The position numbers were made by a program, and so were the translations under genes. From Gammaproteobacteria bacterium (GTDB taxonomy: Bacteria; Pseudomonadota; Gammaproteobacteria; Eutrophobiales; Eutrophobiaceae), in contig WVYN01000024.1 of the NCBI GenBank assembly GCA_011772965.1, forward strand, positions 24,391 through 88,390: DNA of 64,000 nucleotides, in the 5' to 3' direction. The notes beneath the pieces are model-generated. The model was given only the letters and a program-made list of their open reading frames with translations, was not told where the DNA came from and did no database searches. Below, in pieces: positions 1-9,105 of the stretch; the first letter of the stretch is position 1, and the number at the start of each line of letters is the position of its first letter.

Positions 1-729
1 TTAAACAGGTTGTTTCGTATCGCAGCAAAAAAAGAATTTAAATACCTGGAAAAGAACCTGCCACATTTGAATAAAATGACGCTTTATTATGCAAGCATTG
101 GCAATAGAGAATCATTGCTCGATAACCTGTTGTATCTTGTCAGTGCAGAGGTTTTCTTGGACAAAGAACGAGTAATCAGAAAAAGAACTGACTTTAATGC
201 AGCGTTAGAATCGGGCAAATCCCGGCTTGTAAGTGTAGCCAATGACATAGCAAAGTTGATTTTCAATATCTTGCATAAATATCACTGCATAATCAGTAAC
301 CTAAATAAACCTGAATATCAGTCTTTCGAGGATGTGACTGAAGAGATTGAATCACAGCTTTATCATCTTGTATACGCTGGCTTTCTTGAAGAGATTGCAC
401 TTGCTGATCTCAGGCACTATCCACGCTATCTCAATGCCATTTCAAGACGACTGGAAAAACTGTCCTTGTCTCCTGCAAAGGATAGAATTCTGGCAGAAAA
501 AATTGCACCTTTCTGGAACTTTTATCTTGATTCGGTCGAAAGCGGTGCCTGGGATGGGATTAACGACAAGCCTTTGCAACAATACAAGCGTATGTTGGAG
601 GAGTATCGTGTATCATTGTTTGCACAGGAACTGGGAACAGCAATATCGGTTTCTCCGGTCAAGCTGAACAAGCAGATTGAAATCATTCGATCTGGTAACC
701 CTGTGTTTACCGGCAAGTTTAACGCTTAA
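1..729 (+). CDS. hrpA: ATP-dependent RNA helicase HrpA, C-terminal part (5' truncated)
   Basis: The reading frame is open from the first base, so the gene starts outside the window and only its last 242 residues are present. They match the C-terminal DUF3418 region of HrpA, a DEAH-box RNA helicase. Visible hallmarks are the stretch LVYAGFLEEI, the PRYLNAISRRLEKL segment and EEYRVSLFAQELGT near the end. The helicase motor domains would lie upstream. HrpA acts in the cytosol on RNA and has been linked to rescue of stalled ribosomes. A TTG at position 10 is an in-frame codon and not a credible start. The antiporter gene follows 11 bases later on the same strand. Confidence 0.88.
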   Translation, partial: LNRLFRIAAKKEFKYLEKNLPHLNKMTLYYASIGNRESLLDNLLYLVSAEVFLDKERVIRKRTDFNAALESGKSRLVSVANDIAKLIFNILHKYHCIISNLNKPEYQSFEDVTEEIESQLYHLVYAGFLEEIALADLRHYPRYLNAISRRLEKLSLSPAKDRILAEKIAPFWNFYLDSVESGAWDGINDKPLQQYKRMLEEYRVSLFAQELGTAISVSPVKLNKQIEIIRSGNPVFTGKFNA

Positions 730-740
730 AAACAGAACTG

Positions 741-1913
741 ATGATGGCGGAAAACACAATTGAGTTTTCAATGTACCTGATTTTTACTGGTGCTGCCTTG
801 CTGGCCACGATTGCTCTGTATGCCCGCCAGGCCATGATTGTCGGCTATATACTACTGGGTATCATCCTCGGGCCATGGGGAGTGTCCTTGATCAATGACC
901 CGGAATTAATCAAGGATATTTCTCATATCGGTATAATTTTCCTGCTTTATCTCCTGGGTCTTGATTTGTTACCACAGCAATTACTGAAAATGCTGGGTAA
1001 AGCCCTGAAGATTACATTGCTTAGCTCCTTAATTTTCTGGGTCATCGGGTTTTCTGTTGCATATATATTTGCCGAAACCTACCTTGATGCCATTTTGTTG
1101 GGCGCCGTCATGATGTTTTCCAGCACAATTATCGGACTCAAACTGCTCCCAACCACAACCCTGCATCATAAGCATACCGGTCAAATCATTATCAGTGTGC
1201 TGCTTATACAGGACCTCATCGCGATTGTGATCCTGTTATTACTGCAGGGTTACAGTAAGGGTGAAAACCTGATCATTGATATATTCCTGCAACTGGGGAC
1301 CTTGCCATTGTTGATCGCCTTTGCCTGGTTATTTGTACGTTTTATCCTAATCAAGTTGATACAAAAGTTTGATCAGATTCATGAATATGTATTCCTGTTA
1401 GCCATAGCATGGTGTATGGGCATGTCTCAGTTAGCTGTTATGATTGGATTATCACACGAAATAGGAGCATTTATAGCTGGTATTACCCTGGCATCCAGTC
1501 CTATCGCATTCTTTATTACAGATAGATTAAAGCCATTGAGGGATTTTTTCCTTATTATTTTCTTTTTTTCACTCGGTGCGAGTTTCAATGTTGATAATCT
1601 TGGTGAAATCATTTTACCTGCACTTTTGCTTGCGACCATCAGTCTGATTTGCAAGCCATATATTTTCAGATGGTTTTTGAAAAAAGCAGGGGAAAAGGAC
1701 AGTATATCTACTGAAGTGGGTTTTCGTCTGGGTCAGTTCAGTGAATTTTCCTTGTTAATTGCCGTACTGGCAGTTGAATCAGGCTTTATCGGCCAGATCA
1801 CATCCAACCTTATTCAGCTAACTACCCTGATCACATTTATTGTGTCCTCATACATTATAGTCCTGAATTATCCGACACCGATAGGCGTTTCTAACAAACT
1901 TAGAAGGGACTAG
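741..1913 (+). CDS. CPA2-type cation:proton antiporter, membrane domain only
   Basis: This 390-residue, very hydrophobic protein has the Na+/H+ exchanger fold of the CPA2 (KefB/GerN) family. It would exchange a monovalent cation for protons across the inner membrane. Recognisable segments are GYILLGIILGPWG near residues 32-44, the helix with LLYLLGLDL, and SHEIGAFIAGITLA near 238-251. It stops after the transmembrane core and lacks the C-terminal TrkA-N nucleotide-binding domain of KefB/KefC, so glutathione- or NAD-gated control is not expected. Two adjacent ATG codons (741, 744) can serve as start. The next gene begins 5 bases after its stop, suggesting co-transcription. The transported ion cannot be told from the sequence. 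Confidence 0.85.
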   Translation: MMAENTIEFSMYLIFTGAALLATIALYARQAMIVGYILLGIILGPWGVSLINDPELIKDISHIGIIFLLYLLGLDLLPQQLLKMLGKALKITLLSSLIFWVIGFSVAYIFAETYLDAILLGAVMMFSSTIIGLKLLPTTTLHHKHTGQIIISVLLIQDLIAIVILLLLQGYSKGENLIIDIFLQLGTLPLLIAFAWLFVRFILIKLIQKFDQIHEYVFLLAIAWCMGMSQLAVMIGLSHEIGAFIAGITLASSPIAFFITDRLKPLRDFFLIIFFFSLGASFNVDNLGEIILPALLLATISLICKPYIFRWFLKKAGEKDSISTEVGFRLGQFSEFSLLIAVLAVESGFIGQITSNLIQLTTLITFIVSSYIIVLNYPTPIGVSNKLRRD

Positions 1914-1918
1914 ATGGC

Positions 1919-2371
1919 ATGAAAAGGAAGCTGATATATATTGTCACGGGATTTTTAATGGTGTTTATTCTGATTATTATTGCCGATTATCTGCAGCTCT
2001 TCGGAATATCGCAGGTGAGTGAGTTCGATATCATAGACCTGAATTTCAAACCGGTTGATGAGGACACTGGCGCACCGGTAACCGATGTCCATATCAGGTG
2101 CTTCCAGAAAAGCAATAATAATGCCTGTTCAGAAAAAGAGAGTCCGGGATATGGGCTAGTTACTGTTGCAGTGCCCGTAACGCGTATAATTAATCGTTCC
2201 ATGTTCTTTGAACATGACAGCAGAATAGAAGAAACTGCAGATCCAAAACTCCACATCATGTTCATACATAATGATTATAATAACCCCGTTAAAACCTTGA
2301 ACATAAATGAGATTCCATCTAAAGAGGGCTCTATCAGCAAAATTATCATGCCAAGAGCAGTTTTGAGATAG
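1919..2371 (+). CDS. Small membrane-anchored protein of unknown function
   Basis: I do not recognise this 150-residue protein. It has a short basic N-terminus followed by one hydrophobic helix (about residues 5-25), so it is probably anchored in the inner membrane with the rest in the periplasm. The soluble part begins with DLNFKPVDEDTGAPVTDVHI, which looks like the first strands of a transthyretin-like or carboxypeptidase-regulatory beta-sandwich domain. It contains two cysteines (about residues 61 and 70) that could form a disulfide. It lies 5 bases after the antiporter and 21 bases before the CMD-Rieske gene, so the three probably form one transcript. The domain assignment is a guess from pattern. 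Confidence 0.6.
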   Translation: MKRKLIYIVTGFLMVFILIIIADYLQLFGISQVSEFDIIDLNFKPVDEDTGAPVTDVHIRCFQKSNNNACSEKESPGYGLVTVAVPVTRIINRSMFFEHDSRIEETADPKLHIMFIHNDYNNPVKTLNINEIPSKEGSISKIIMPRAVLR

Positions 2372-2392
2372 GCGCATTATCCAGGAGAAACC

Positions 2393-3016
2393 ATGAGTGA
2401 TGCTTTAAATTATTTATTGAAAGTCAGACCAGATGCTATGAAGTCCTATTTTGATTTTATTAAAAAATCAGGGACACATCTGGATAAGAAAACCAAAGCA
2501 ATCATATCTGTTATTACCAAGGTAGATAATCAGACTGAGACCGGTTTTAAGCAGTATTTATCAAGGGCCTTGCAGGCCGGGGTGACACCTGACGAAATTA
2601 TTGATTCTCTGTTTATTGCATTTCCGAGTCTGGGTTTGACCAAGATTATCTGGGCCATTGATATCATCCTGAAGCTTGATATTCCGGATTTCAGAGTGGA
2701 GCAACTGGGTCTTGGTGGTGATTGGCATTTTATAGGAAAGTTGATAGAAGTGATTGATGGCGTATCAAGACTTGAACTTGATGAACGCGAGGTCTTTGTC
2801 TACCGGCATGGGAAAACAATAAAGGTATATGACACTCATTGTCCTCATCAGGTAACCAATATACCGAAACTTGCTGTATCCGGGCATGTTATGACCTGTC
2901 CAAAACACAAATGGAAATTCGATATCAGAACCGGAAAGTGTATTGTAGTAGGTGATCGTCCACTCAAGGAATATAAAAGCAAGGTAGATGGTAATAAACT
3001 CTATGCTTTCTGGTGA
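2393..3016 (+). CDS. Fusion of carboxymuconolactone decarboxylase-like and Rieske [2Fe-2S] domains
   Basis: This 207-residue protein has two parts. Residues 1-95 resemble the all-helical CMD/AhpD family. The thiol pair (CxxC) that drives peroxidase chemistry in AhpD is absent, because the equivalent region reads TKVDNQTETGF. Residues 108-207 form a Rieske ferredoxin domain with the cluster ligands C150/H152 (CPH) and C169/H172 (CPKH), and a usual RTGKC tail. The expected role is soluble electron transfer, with the CMD part as an oligomerisation or binding module. No signal peptide is visible, so it should be cytosolic. It is last in the plus-strand group and converges on the transglutaminase gene 8 bases away. 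The partner enzyme is unknown. Confidence 0.82.
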   Translation: MSDALNYLLKVRPDAMKSYFDFIKKSGTHLDKKTKAIISVITKVDNQTETGFKQYLSRALQAGVTPDEIIDSLFIAFPSLGLTKIIWAIDIILKLDIPDFRVEQLGLGGDWHFIGKLIEVIDGVSRLELDEREVFVYRHGKTIKVYDTHCPHQVTNIPKLAVSGHVMTCPKHKWKFDIRTGKCIVVGDRPLKEYKSKVDGNKLYAFW

Positions 3017-3024
3017 CCTTTAGA

Positions 3025-5019
3025 CTATAATCCTTTCAGAATTTTTTTTGCGGTTTTTTCAATTTCTTTTCTGTACTCAGTCTTGTCGCCAGCAGTATCA
3101 AACCGATATTGGTAATAAATATTAACCAGATCCATCAATTTACCCCTGAGCGATGTATCCTGTAGGGAATTTGACCATGAAAGTAATGTTTGACCAGTTT
3201 TCCTTGGTGTTTGTCTGAACTCTATCTTCTGAAATAGTTTGTATAATATAGCGGGTTCAATAGTATCTTTTGATTTACCAGTTATGTTTGCAGCTTTCTT
3301 GCGCAGTATTACAACAACTCTTCTGCTGATTAATTTATTCAATATATATAAGAAAATAATCGCGATTACCAGTGAAATAAGCAGAGTATAGTAATATTCT
3401 TCATCATCTGTATTGAGTACTGATGCCTGAAAGCCCAGCCATGAAAAAATATCATAAATTATTCTGAAACTTGAAACCTCATCAGACTCTGATTCGGCCC
3501 ATATTGAGGGTGTCGTATCCACTATCTGCCATTGCTTATTTACCCAGGCAATTACCCAGGAATGAGCATGACGGGATCTGACTACATACCGCTTTTCCAT
3601 ATTATTGTATTCCTGTATTGAATAACCGATTACATAACGGGTCGGGATGCCGGCTGCTCGAAGAAGTAATGCTGTAGAGGTAGCAAAAAATTCACAATGT
3701 CCTTTTCTGTTATCAAAAAGAAATTTGCTCAGGTATCTGCCTCGAGGATATCGCTGGCTCTGGGTCAGTGAATAATAAAAATTTTCTGAAAAGAAACGCT
3801 TTGTAATATTGATTATTTCATCATCAGATAAATTAAATAATCCAAGATTTTTGGCAAGATTTTTTATCTCTTCATTATACATTTCAGGAATTACCAGATC
3901 CTGGTTGGTAGGAGTAGATTCGTTAATTAATTGATCTGAGTTGAGGATTGTCTCGTAGTTGATCCAACCAGGCTTATATTCGACTGATACAGAACCGTAT
4001 TCGGCAAAATCAACTTGGGTAGCTGCAAGATTCCTGAGTGCAATAGTTCCATGTGGCATTGGCAACATGTCTTTTCTATCCGGCATATCATAATAAATCG
4101 TAATGTGCTCATCACCACCAAGTTTCTTGTTCAGAATCCAATGTGTGCCATTCTGGCCTGGTTCGATATTAGTGATTTTCTGTTTATGATTACTCCAGTT
4201 GCCATAACCATAGTTACTGTATGTCGCTTCTTTGAGCAACAATGGTTTCGTCAACTGCTTTTGTCCCGTATCAATCCGCAGACTGATTTTGTCAGATTGT
4301 TTGATCCGGCCAATTGAGCCAATGGCAGTAGAAACCTGATTAGGATCACGTCTGTCCTGTATAAATTGTTCAAACCAGGCAAGTAATCTGTTTTCAGATA
4401 GAGATTGAAGATATCTCAGTCCCTTATGTGCCGGGAATGCAATAACAATGCTTGTAATGAGAATTATAAAGGGCAAAGCATAATTATTATTGGTAGGACG
4501 CATGAAGAAAAGAACTATAGAGACCAGGATTGACATCATAACAAAATAAATTACTGAATGATGATTGCCCGCACTTGAGGAAAGAATACATATAAACAAA
4601 TATGGATAACTTATATTGATATGATATCCTTTGCCTGAAACAGTTGTTTTTCTGAGACTCACAAACAGAGTGCTGAGACTGATATTACCTTTGGTGCTAT
4701 AATCCTGAGCTAACATCAGCAGAAAATATAAAAAAGGCAGTATTGAGAGAATAGTAAAAATACCTTCAAAATATTCAGTGCTGAATATGTAAACAATCAG
4801 CATCAAAAATATCAGGCTGCTTAAATCCGATATATGGTTAAATTCTTTCTGTGATAAGTGCAATCGCCAGCCAGTTAACCTGGATGACTCGAGTAACACT
4901 GCCATGACAATGGCATAACTCATGAAATTACATTGCCAGCCCCATAATAGCAGTGCGAGACCTCTAATCAGGGGAGGGGTATCCTTTAAATAGCAGCGAT
5001 TATCTCGCAACTTACTCAT
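3025..5019 (-). CDS. Membrane-bound transglutaminase-like protein (TgpA/DUF3488 family)
   Basis: The 664-residue protein has a bundle of N-terminal transmembrane helices (roughly residues 15-220), a large extracytoplasmic part, a further helix near 545-565 and a cytosolic tail. The extracytoplasmic part holds a transglutaminase-like fold with an intact triad: C442 in KGHCEFFATS, H486 in RHAHSWVIAW and D501 in IVDTTPS. This matches TgpA of Pseudomonas (DUF3488 plus transglutaminase core plus DUF4129-like tail). Its start overlaps the DUF58 stop by 4 bases, and MoxR, DUF58 and this gene form one operon. The trio is common in proteobacteria. Its substrate is not established, and the chemistry could be protease-like or cross-linking. 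Confidence 0.9.
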   Translation of the reverse strand: MSKLRDNRCYLKDTPPLIRGLALLLWGWQCNFMSYAIVMAVLLESSRLTGWRLHLSQKEFNHISDLSSLIFLMLIVYIFSTEYFEGIFTILSILPFLYFLLMLAQDYSTKGNISLSTLFVSLRKTTVSGKGYHINISYPYLFICILSSSAGNHHSVIYFVMMSILVSIVLFFMRPTNNNYALPFIILITSIVIAFPAHKGLRYLQSLSENRLLAWFEQFIQDRRDPNQVSTAIGSIGRIKQSDKISLRIDTGQKQLTKPLLLKEATYSNYGYGNWSNHKQKITNIEPGQNGTHWILNKKLGGDEHITIYYDMPDRKDMLPMPHGTIALRNLAATQVDFAEYGSVSVEYKPGWINYETILNSDQLINESTPTNQDLVIPEMYNEEIKNLAKNLGLFNLSDDEIINITKRFFSENFYYSLTQSQRYPRGRYLSKFLFDNRKGHCEFFATSTALLLRAAGIPTRYVIGYSIQEYNNMEKRYVVRSRHAHSWVIAWVNKQWQIVDTTPSIWAESESDEVSSFRIIYDIFSWLGFQASVLNTDDEEYYYTLLISLVIAIIFLYILNKLISRRVVVILRKKAANITGKSKDTIEPAILYKLFQKIEFRQTPRKTGQTLLSWSNSLQDTSLRGKLMDLVNIYYQYRFDTAGDKTEYRKEIEKTAKKILKGL

Positions 5020-6380
5020 GTTATTGCATCGAGAGAATTCTGGATATCACCGGTTTCGAGCAGCCAGAAGTTTTTTTTGCAATCGCCCATACAATCATAA
5101 TCATTATTGAAACTGTTTAACTGATCTGTAATCACCACCACAAGAATTGGTATACTTCGTAATTTCAGTTGTCTTACCATTTCTTTTCTTTGCTCATCCC
5201 AGTCAAGTAGGATAAAAATGAAAGCGCTGGTTTCACGGGCATATTGCTGGGTCAGGTCAGCAAGTTTCTGAAATTGATTCAGGGGCATAGTGTCTACACA
5301 AGCAAGTAGCTCCATCAGGCCCCTTTCATCTCCCAATGCCCTGCCAGAGGTTGTTCTATATGCCTTGTCATTTATAAACATGAGGTCAAGTAATGAGTCC
5401 TGCTGTTTGTGCGAAAGCAAAATGCTCGTTGCAACAGAGACTGCATCTTCGAAGAGTAATGAACTGTCTTTATCAATAAATGTGTCCAGCACAAGACCTG
5501 TCCTTGAAAAATATTCGTCATGAAATTCCTTGACCACAGGTTTATTCTTTCTAGCATATGTGCGCCAATGTATTTTCCTTTTTGGATCACCAGAACGGTA
5601 ATCTCTCAATGAATGAAAATCACCAGACTCGCCGATGCAACTCGCAAGTTTGATACCACCTTGTTGGTATTTACGATTCCCATGCAGAGATATTTTCGGT
5701 ATCCGGTATTGCCGGGGAAATACCAGCAATGGCTGGTTATTTTTAAAGCGCTTTGGTTTCCGCATCAAACCTAATGGGTCACAGCCGGCATAGACTGTCT
5801 GGTTAAAATAAAGATAACCACGTCTTGATGGCGTTATAGTTAAACTTTTTTTTATGGTTGCATTATTACCAAGCTCTTCGATTATCTCTGGCCTGATATT
5901 TGCCCCCCTTTTCTTGTTGATGAGGGAAATCATTCGTGGAAAACCAATCATGCGATCAAATACATTCAAATTCCGATCTGAATCATCCTTGTAATGTGAA
6001 AACTCCTTGAAAGATGGCAGAGTGTTGGTTAATTCATCCATGATCATCAGATTTTTAATCACATGGTTTTTTTTGTTACTTATGACGATGTCATACTTTA
6101 ATGGGATCCCTGTAGTACAGTACTCCGGCAGATCCCGGTATGCTTCAATTTTGAGTCTTTTAAAATTGACAATAACTAGAGTGATGAGAAGTAAAACAAA
6201 GAGAATACTGAATAACATATAGGCATGTGTCTGGCGTGTATCTAGGCCAAACACCGCAGCAGCGATTAAAACTGAGAGTGTCAGGAAGCCTGATTCAGTA
6301 AACCGGTAACTTGCTGCCCTGCTTACCTTATAAAGTAATATAAAATTTTTGTAGAGAAATTTTCTAATCACATGTATCAA
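5016..6380 (-). CDS. DUF58 domain protein
   Basis: This is a 454-residue protein with two hydrophobic helices near the N-terminus (about residues 31-47 and 54-70). The C-terminal half carries the DUF58 signature, seen as SGDFHSLRDYRSGDPKRKIHW around residues 250-270, where the RxYxxGDxxRxIxW pattern is clear. After it comes a von Willebrand-A-like segment with GLVLDTFID. DUF58 proteins are partners of MoxR AAA+ ATPases and are thought to act in assembly or maturation of complexes at the membrane. The gene sits directly between moxR, whose stop is adjacent, and the transglutaminase gene, with which it overlaps by 4 bases. Confidence 0.88.
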   Translation of the reverse strand: MIHVIRKFLYKNFILLYKVSRAASYRFTESGFLTLSVLIAAAVFGLDTRQTHAYMLFSILFVLLLITLVIVNFKRLKIEAYRDLPEYCTTGIPLKYDIVISNKKNHVIKNLMIMDELTNTLPSFKEFSHYKDDSDRNLNVFDRMIGFPRMISLINKKRGANIRPEIIEELGNNATIKKSLTITPSRRGYLYFNQTVYAGCDPLGLMRKPKRFKNNQPLLVFPRQYRIPKISLHGNRKYQQGGIKLASCIGESGDFHSLRDYRSGDPKRKIHWRTYARKNKPVVKEFHDEYFSRTGLVLDTFIDKDSSLLFEDAVSVATSILLSHKQQDSLLDLMFINDKAYRTTSGRALGDERGLMELLACVDTMPLNQFQKLADLTQQYARETSAFIFILLDWDEQRKEMVRQLKLRSIPILVVVITDQLNSFNNDYDCMGDCKKNFWLLETGDIQNSLDAIT

Positions 6381-7334
6381 TCAGACAGGAGCTGGAATTG
6401 ACTCCATTATGTTTTTAATAACCTTGCGGCCGGAGTTGCCTGAGAACCGAGATTGAGAATCCAGGATGAGGCGATGTGCAATAACAGGGACTGCCAGTTC
6501 CTGGATATGATCTGGGCTGACAAACCCTGTTCCATCAAAGATTGCCAGTGCCTGAGCAGTTTTCATCAAAGCTATGGAAGCGCGAGGACTGGCGCCTATC
6601 ATTACACCATCTGATTCCCTCGTTGCTCTGACAATATTAATAACATAGTTCTTGATATCGTCGCTCATTCTGACGGATGGTAATAATGATTTGAACTCGA
6701 GCAATTCCCCGATGTTGATGCAAGCCCCCAAGTTTTCCAGTGGATGGTGGTTATTTTGCTGAGCCAGGATGTCCGCTTCATCATCTTGTGAGACATAGCC
6801 CAGCGTTAACCTGACTGTAAATCTGTCCATTTGGGCCTCAGGTAACGGGTAGGTACCATGAAACTCGACAGGATTCTGTGTGGCAATTACAAAAAACAGA
6901 TCGTTTAGCTTGTGCAGATTCCCTTCAATACTGACCTGGGATTCTGCCATGGCTTCGAGTAATGCCGATTGGGTACGGGGCGAGGCCCTGTTGATTTCAT
7001 CTGCAAGTAATATATTGGTAAAGACCGGGCCCTGATGAAAATTGAATTGTTTTGATCCCTGGTCAAATATGGATACGCCCAGAATATCACTTGGCAAGAG
7101 GTCAGGGGTGAACTGGATTCGCTGGTACTTTGCATTGATTGACCGTGCCAGGGCTTTTGCCAGCGTTGTTTTGCCCGTGCCGGGTACATCTTCAAGTAAC
7201 ACATGACCATCTGCAAACAACACAGCCAGCATCAGGCGAATAGAGTGTGATTGCCCCTTGATGACAGAAGAGATGTTATTATGCAAATTCTTGTAAATTT
7301 GTTGTGATTCCATGACAGTTATAGGGTTTCCCAT
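6381..7334 (-). CDS. MoxR-family AAA+ ATPase
   Basis: This is a 317-residue MoxR ATPase. The Walker A motif [16 protein letters not shown] sits at about residues 48-63 and the Walker B-like segment ILLADEINRASPRTQSALLEAM further on. FFVIATQNPVEFHGTYPLPEAQ (sensor 1 region) is also typical of the family. MoxR proteins are chaperone-like ATPases working with DUF58 or VWA partners encoded next to them, and DUF58 follows at once here. A second in-frame ATG at 7313 gives a protein starting MESQQIYK, which fits the family just as well; neither start has a strong ribosome site. The gene is divergent from the nitroreductase, and the two starts are only about 45-70 bases apart. Confidence 0.92.
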   Translation of the reverse strand: MGNPITVMESQQIYKNLHNNISSVIKGQSHSIRLMLAVLFADGHVLLEDVPGTGKTTLAKALARSINAKYQRIQFTPDLLPSDILGVSIFDQGSKQFNFHQGPVFTNILLADEINRASPRTQSALLEAMAESQVSIEGNLHKLNDLFFVIATQNPVEFHGTYPLPEAQMDRFTVRLTLGYVSQDDEADILAQQNNHHPLENLGACINIGELLEFKSLLPSVRMSDDIKNYVINIVRATRESDGVMIGASPRASIALMKTAQALAIFDGTGFVSPDHIQELAVPVIAHRLILDSQSRFSGNSGRKVIKNIMESIPAPV

Positions 7335-7380
7335 AAGTAAAATATATCAAAAAACAATTCCATTTTATTTGAACAATATC

Positions 7381-7992
7381 ATGATGATAGAAAAAAAAGC
7401 GAAAACTTCTGTAGAGATCAATGATCTTATTGCCTCAAGATGGAGTGGGCGGGCCTATAATCCCGACAAAAGCGTTTCAAGAAAGGACATTTTATCCTTG
7501 CTGGAAGCAGCGCGCTGGGCCCCTTCCTGTTTTGGTGACCAGCCCTGGCGGTATATTGTCTTTGACAGGAATTCAGAAAAGTCTGACTGGCACAAGGCCT
7601 TTTCCTGCTTGTCCGAAGGCAATCAATCCTGGGCGGTGAATGCCCCGGTGTTGATATTGTCAATTGCAGACAGCGTGATGTCCCGAAATAACATGCCCAA
7701 TAGGTGGGCCCAGTACGATACAGGAGCGGCAAGCTACAGCCTGTGCCTGCAGGCGGTTGACCGGGGCTTGATGGTCCATCAAATGGGCGGCTTTGACGTT
7801 GACAAGGCCAGGGATTTGTTCAAGGTACCGGAACAATTTACACCCATGGCTATAATGGCCGTAGGCTATCAATTACCACTCGGGAAGCTGGATGATGAAA
7901 TTCGGGAGCGGGAACTATCCGAGCGCCAGCGCCATCCAATCGACCATAATTTTTTTGAAGGTTGCTGGAATAAGCCTTTTCAGTCAGAGTAG
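7381..7992 (+). CDS. Nitroreductase family protein
   Basis: This is a 203-residue FMN-dependent nitroreductase-fold protein. The N-terminus has the family's flavin phosphate motif, RWSGRAYNPDKSVSR, followed by LLEAARWAPSCFGDQPWRYI, which packs against FMN. The C-terminal ELSERQRHP is where a conserved arginine normally binds FMN. It would reduce nitro or quinone substrates with NAD(P)H in the cytosol; the real substrate is unknown. I chose the ATG pair at 7381/7384 over an ATG at 7312, which would overlap the divergent moxR coding region and add 23 residues absent from the family. No clear Shine-Dalgarno is present. Confidence 0.88.
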   Translation: MMIEKKAKTSVEINDLIASRWSGRAYNPDKSVSRKDILSLLEAARWAPSCFGDQPWRYIVFDRNSEKSDWHKAFSCLSEGNQSWAVNAPVLILSIADSVMSRNNMPNRWAQYDTGAASYSLCLQAVDRGLMVHQMGGFDVDKARDLFKVPEQFTPMAIMAVGYQLPLGKLDDEIRERELSERQRHPIDHNFFEGCWNKPFQSE

Positions 7993-7994
7993 TT

Positions 7995-8408
7995 TCAGGA
8001 CTTGTTCTTAAAGCGAATCAAATCGCGTCTGTCACGTTTTGTCGGTCGTCCCCTTGAGCGGGGGTAGCGGGCCACATCAAGTTTCATTTGCCTGGCCAAT
8101 TCTTCCCGTTTATCAATACTGTCCTGATTCTCCCGGTAAAGCAGCATAGCATCCTTGGCTGATTTTCTTGCAGATGACAATGCCAGCAATTCAACATTGA
8201 AGGTGAATGCGCCACGCCTTATGATCAGATAATCACCAACCTGCACCTTTCTGGAAGGTTTCGCCCGCACTTGATTTACGCTGATTTTGCCGGTTTTTAT
8301 GGCTTCAATCGCCAGGTTACGGGTTTTATAGAACCGTGCACACCACAACCACTTGTCCAGGCGCATCTTGACGGATTCATCCTGATTCTGTTTGGGTACC
8401 GGGCTCAT
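7995..8408 (-). CDS. hslR: Heat-shock ribosome-associated protein Hsp15
   Basis: This 137-residue protein has an N-terminal S4 RNA-binding domain. The start of that domain, MRLDKWLWCARFYKTRNLAI at about residues 15-34, is the Hsp15 signature, followed by INQVRAKPSRKVQVGDYL-type spacing. The C-terminus is basic (RSRGRPTKRDRR). Hsp15 binds 50S subunits that carry a stalled nascent chain after heat shock and helps recycle them. It converges with the nitroreductase, 2 bases separating the two stops, and is divergent from moaB. The start at 8408 gives 14 residues before the S4 domain; an internal ATG at the S4 boundary is also possible. Confidence 0.93.
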   Translation of the reverse strand: MSPVPKQNQDESVKMRLDKWLWCARFYKTRNLAIEAIKTGKISVNQVRAKPSRKVQVGDYLIIRRGAFTFNVELLALSSARKSAKDAMLLYRENQDSIDKREELARQMKLDVARYPRSRGRPTKRDRRDLIRFKNKS

Positions 8409-8464
8409 AATGCAGTAGTATTTACATACCTTGATATTTATATCTTACTTTACAAGGCTGTTAT

Positions 8465-8992
8465 ATGTCTGAAAAGAAATCGCGTGAATTAATCCCGGTG
8501 GGTATTGCAGTCCTGACTGTCTCCGATAGCCGCACGGAAGCTGATGATAAATCCGGCAAACTACTGGTATCCCGGTTGCAGCAAGCAGGGCACATGCTGG
8601 TGGATAAACAAATCGTTGCTGATGATATTTATCAGATCCGCGCCATTATTTCGCAATGGTGTATCAATGATTCTGTTCAGGCTATCCTGGCGACCGGGGG
8701 AACCGGTATTACCGGACGTGATGGTACGCCAGAGGCAATTTCAGTTTTGCTGGATAAGGAGATTGCCGGTTTTGGAGAGACATTTCGTGCCGTATCCTAT
8801 ACTCAGATAGGAACCTCGACCATGCAGTCCAGGGCCTTGGCAGGAGTTTGTAATGGTACATTTATTTTCAGTTTGCCCGGCTCTTCAAATGCTTGTGCTA
8901 CAGCCTGGGATGAATTGATTTCCAAGCAGCTGGATTTCCGGACCAGACCCTGTAATCTGGTTGAATTGATGCCAAGACTGCTGGAAAAATAA
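8465..8992 (+). CDS. moaB: Molybdenum cofactor biosynthesis protein MoaB (MogA/MoaB family)
   Basis: This is a 175-residue protein of the MoaB/MogA family, which binds molybdopterin. Its motifs are AVLTVSDSRTEADDKSG near residues 15-31, the ATGGTGITGRDGTPEAI loop near 76-92, and FSLPGSSNACATAWDEL near 138-154. Family members adenylylate molybdopterin or bind it before metal insertion. Length and opening sequence fit MoaB better than MogA. It is a single gene: hslR is divergent and an RND efflux gene pair follows 113 bases downstream. No other molybdenum cofactor gene lies in the window. Confidence 0.93.
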   Translation: MSEKKSRELIPVGIAVLTVSDSRTEADDKSGKLLVSRLQQAGHMLVDKQIVADDIYQIRAIISQWCINDSVQAILATGGTGITGRDGTPEAISVLLDKEIAGFGETFRAVSYTQIGTSTMQSRALAGVCNGTFIFSLPGSSNACATAWDELISKQLDFRTRPCNLVELMPRLLEK

Positions 8993-9105
8993 GGATTCTC
9001 GCCCTGTTATAAATGAACCAATAATAAGAAAAGTTATCTTAAACTGGATAGATGTCCGCTCCCAAGTAATCCGGATATGCCATAGTCAAGGACAACCCTT
9101 ACTGT

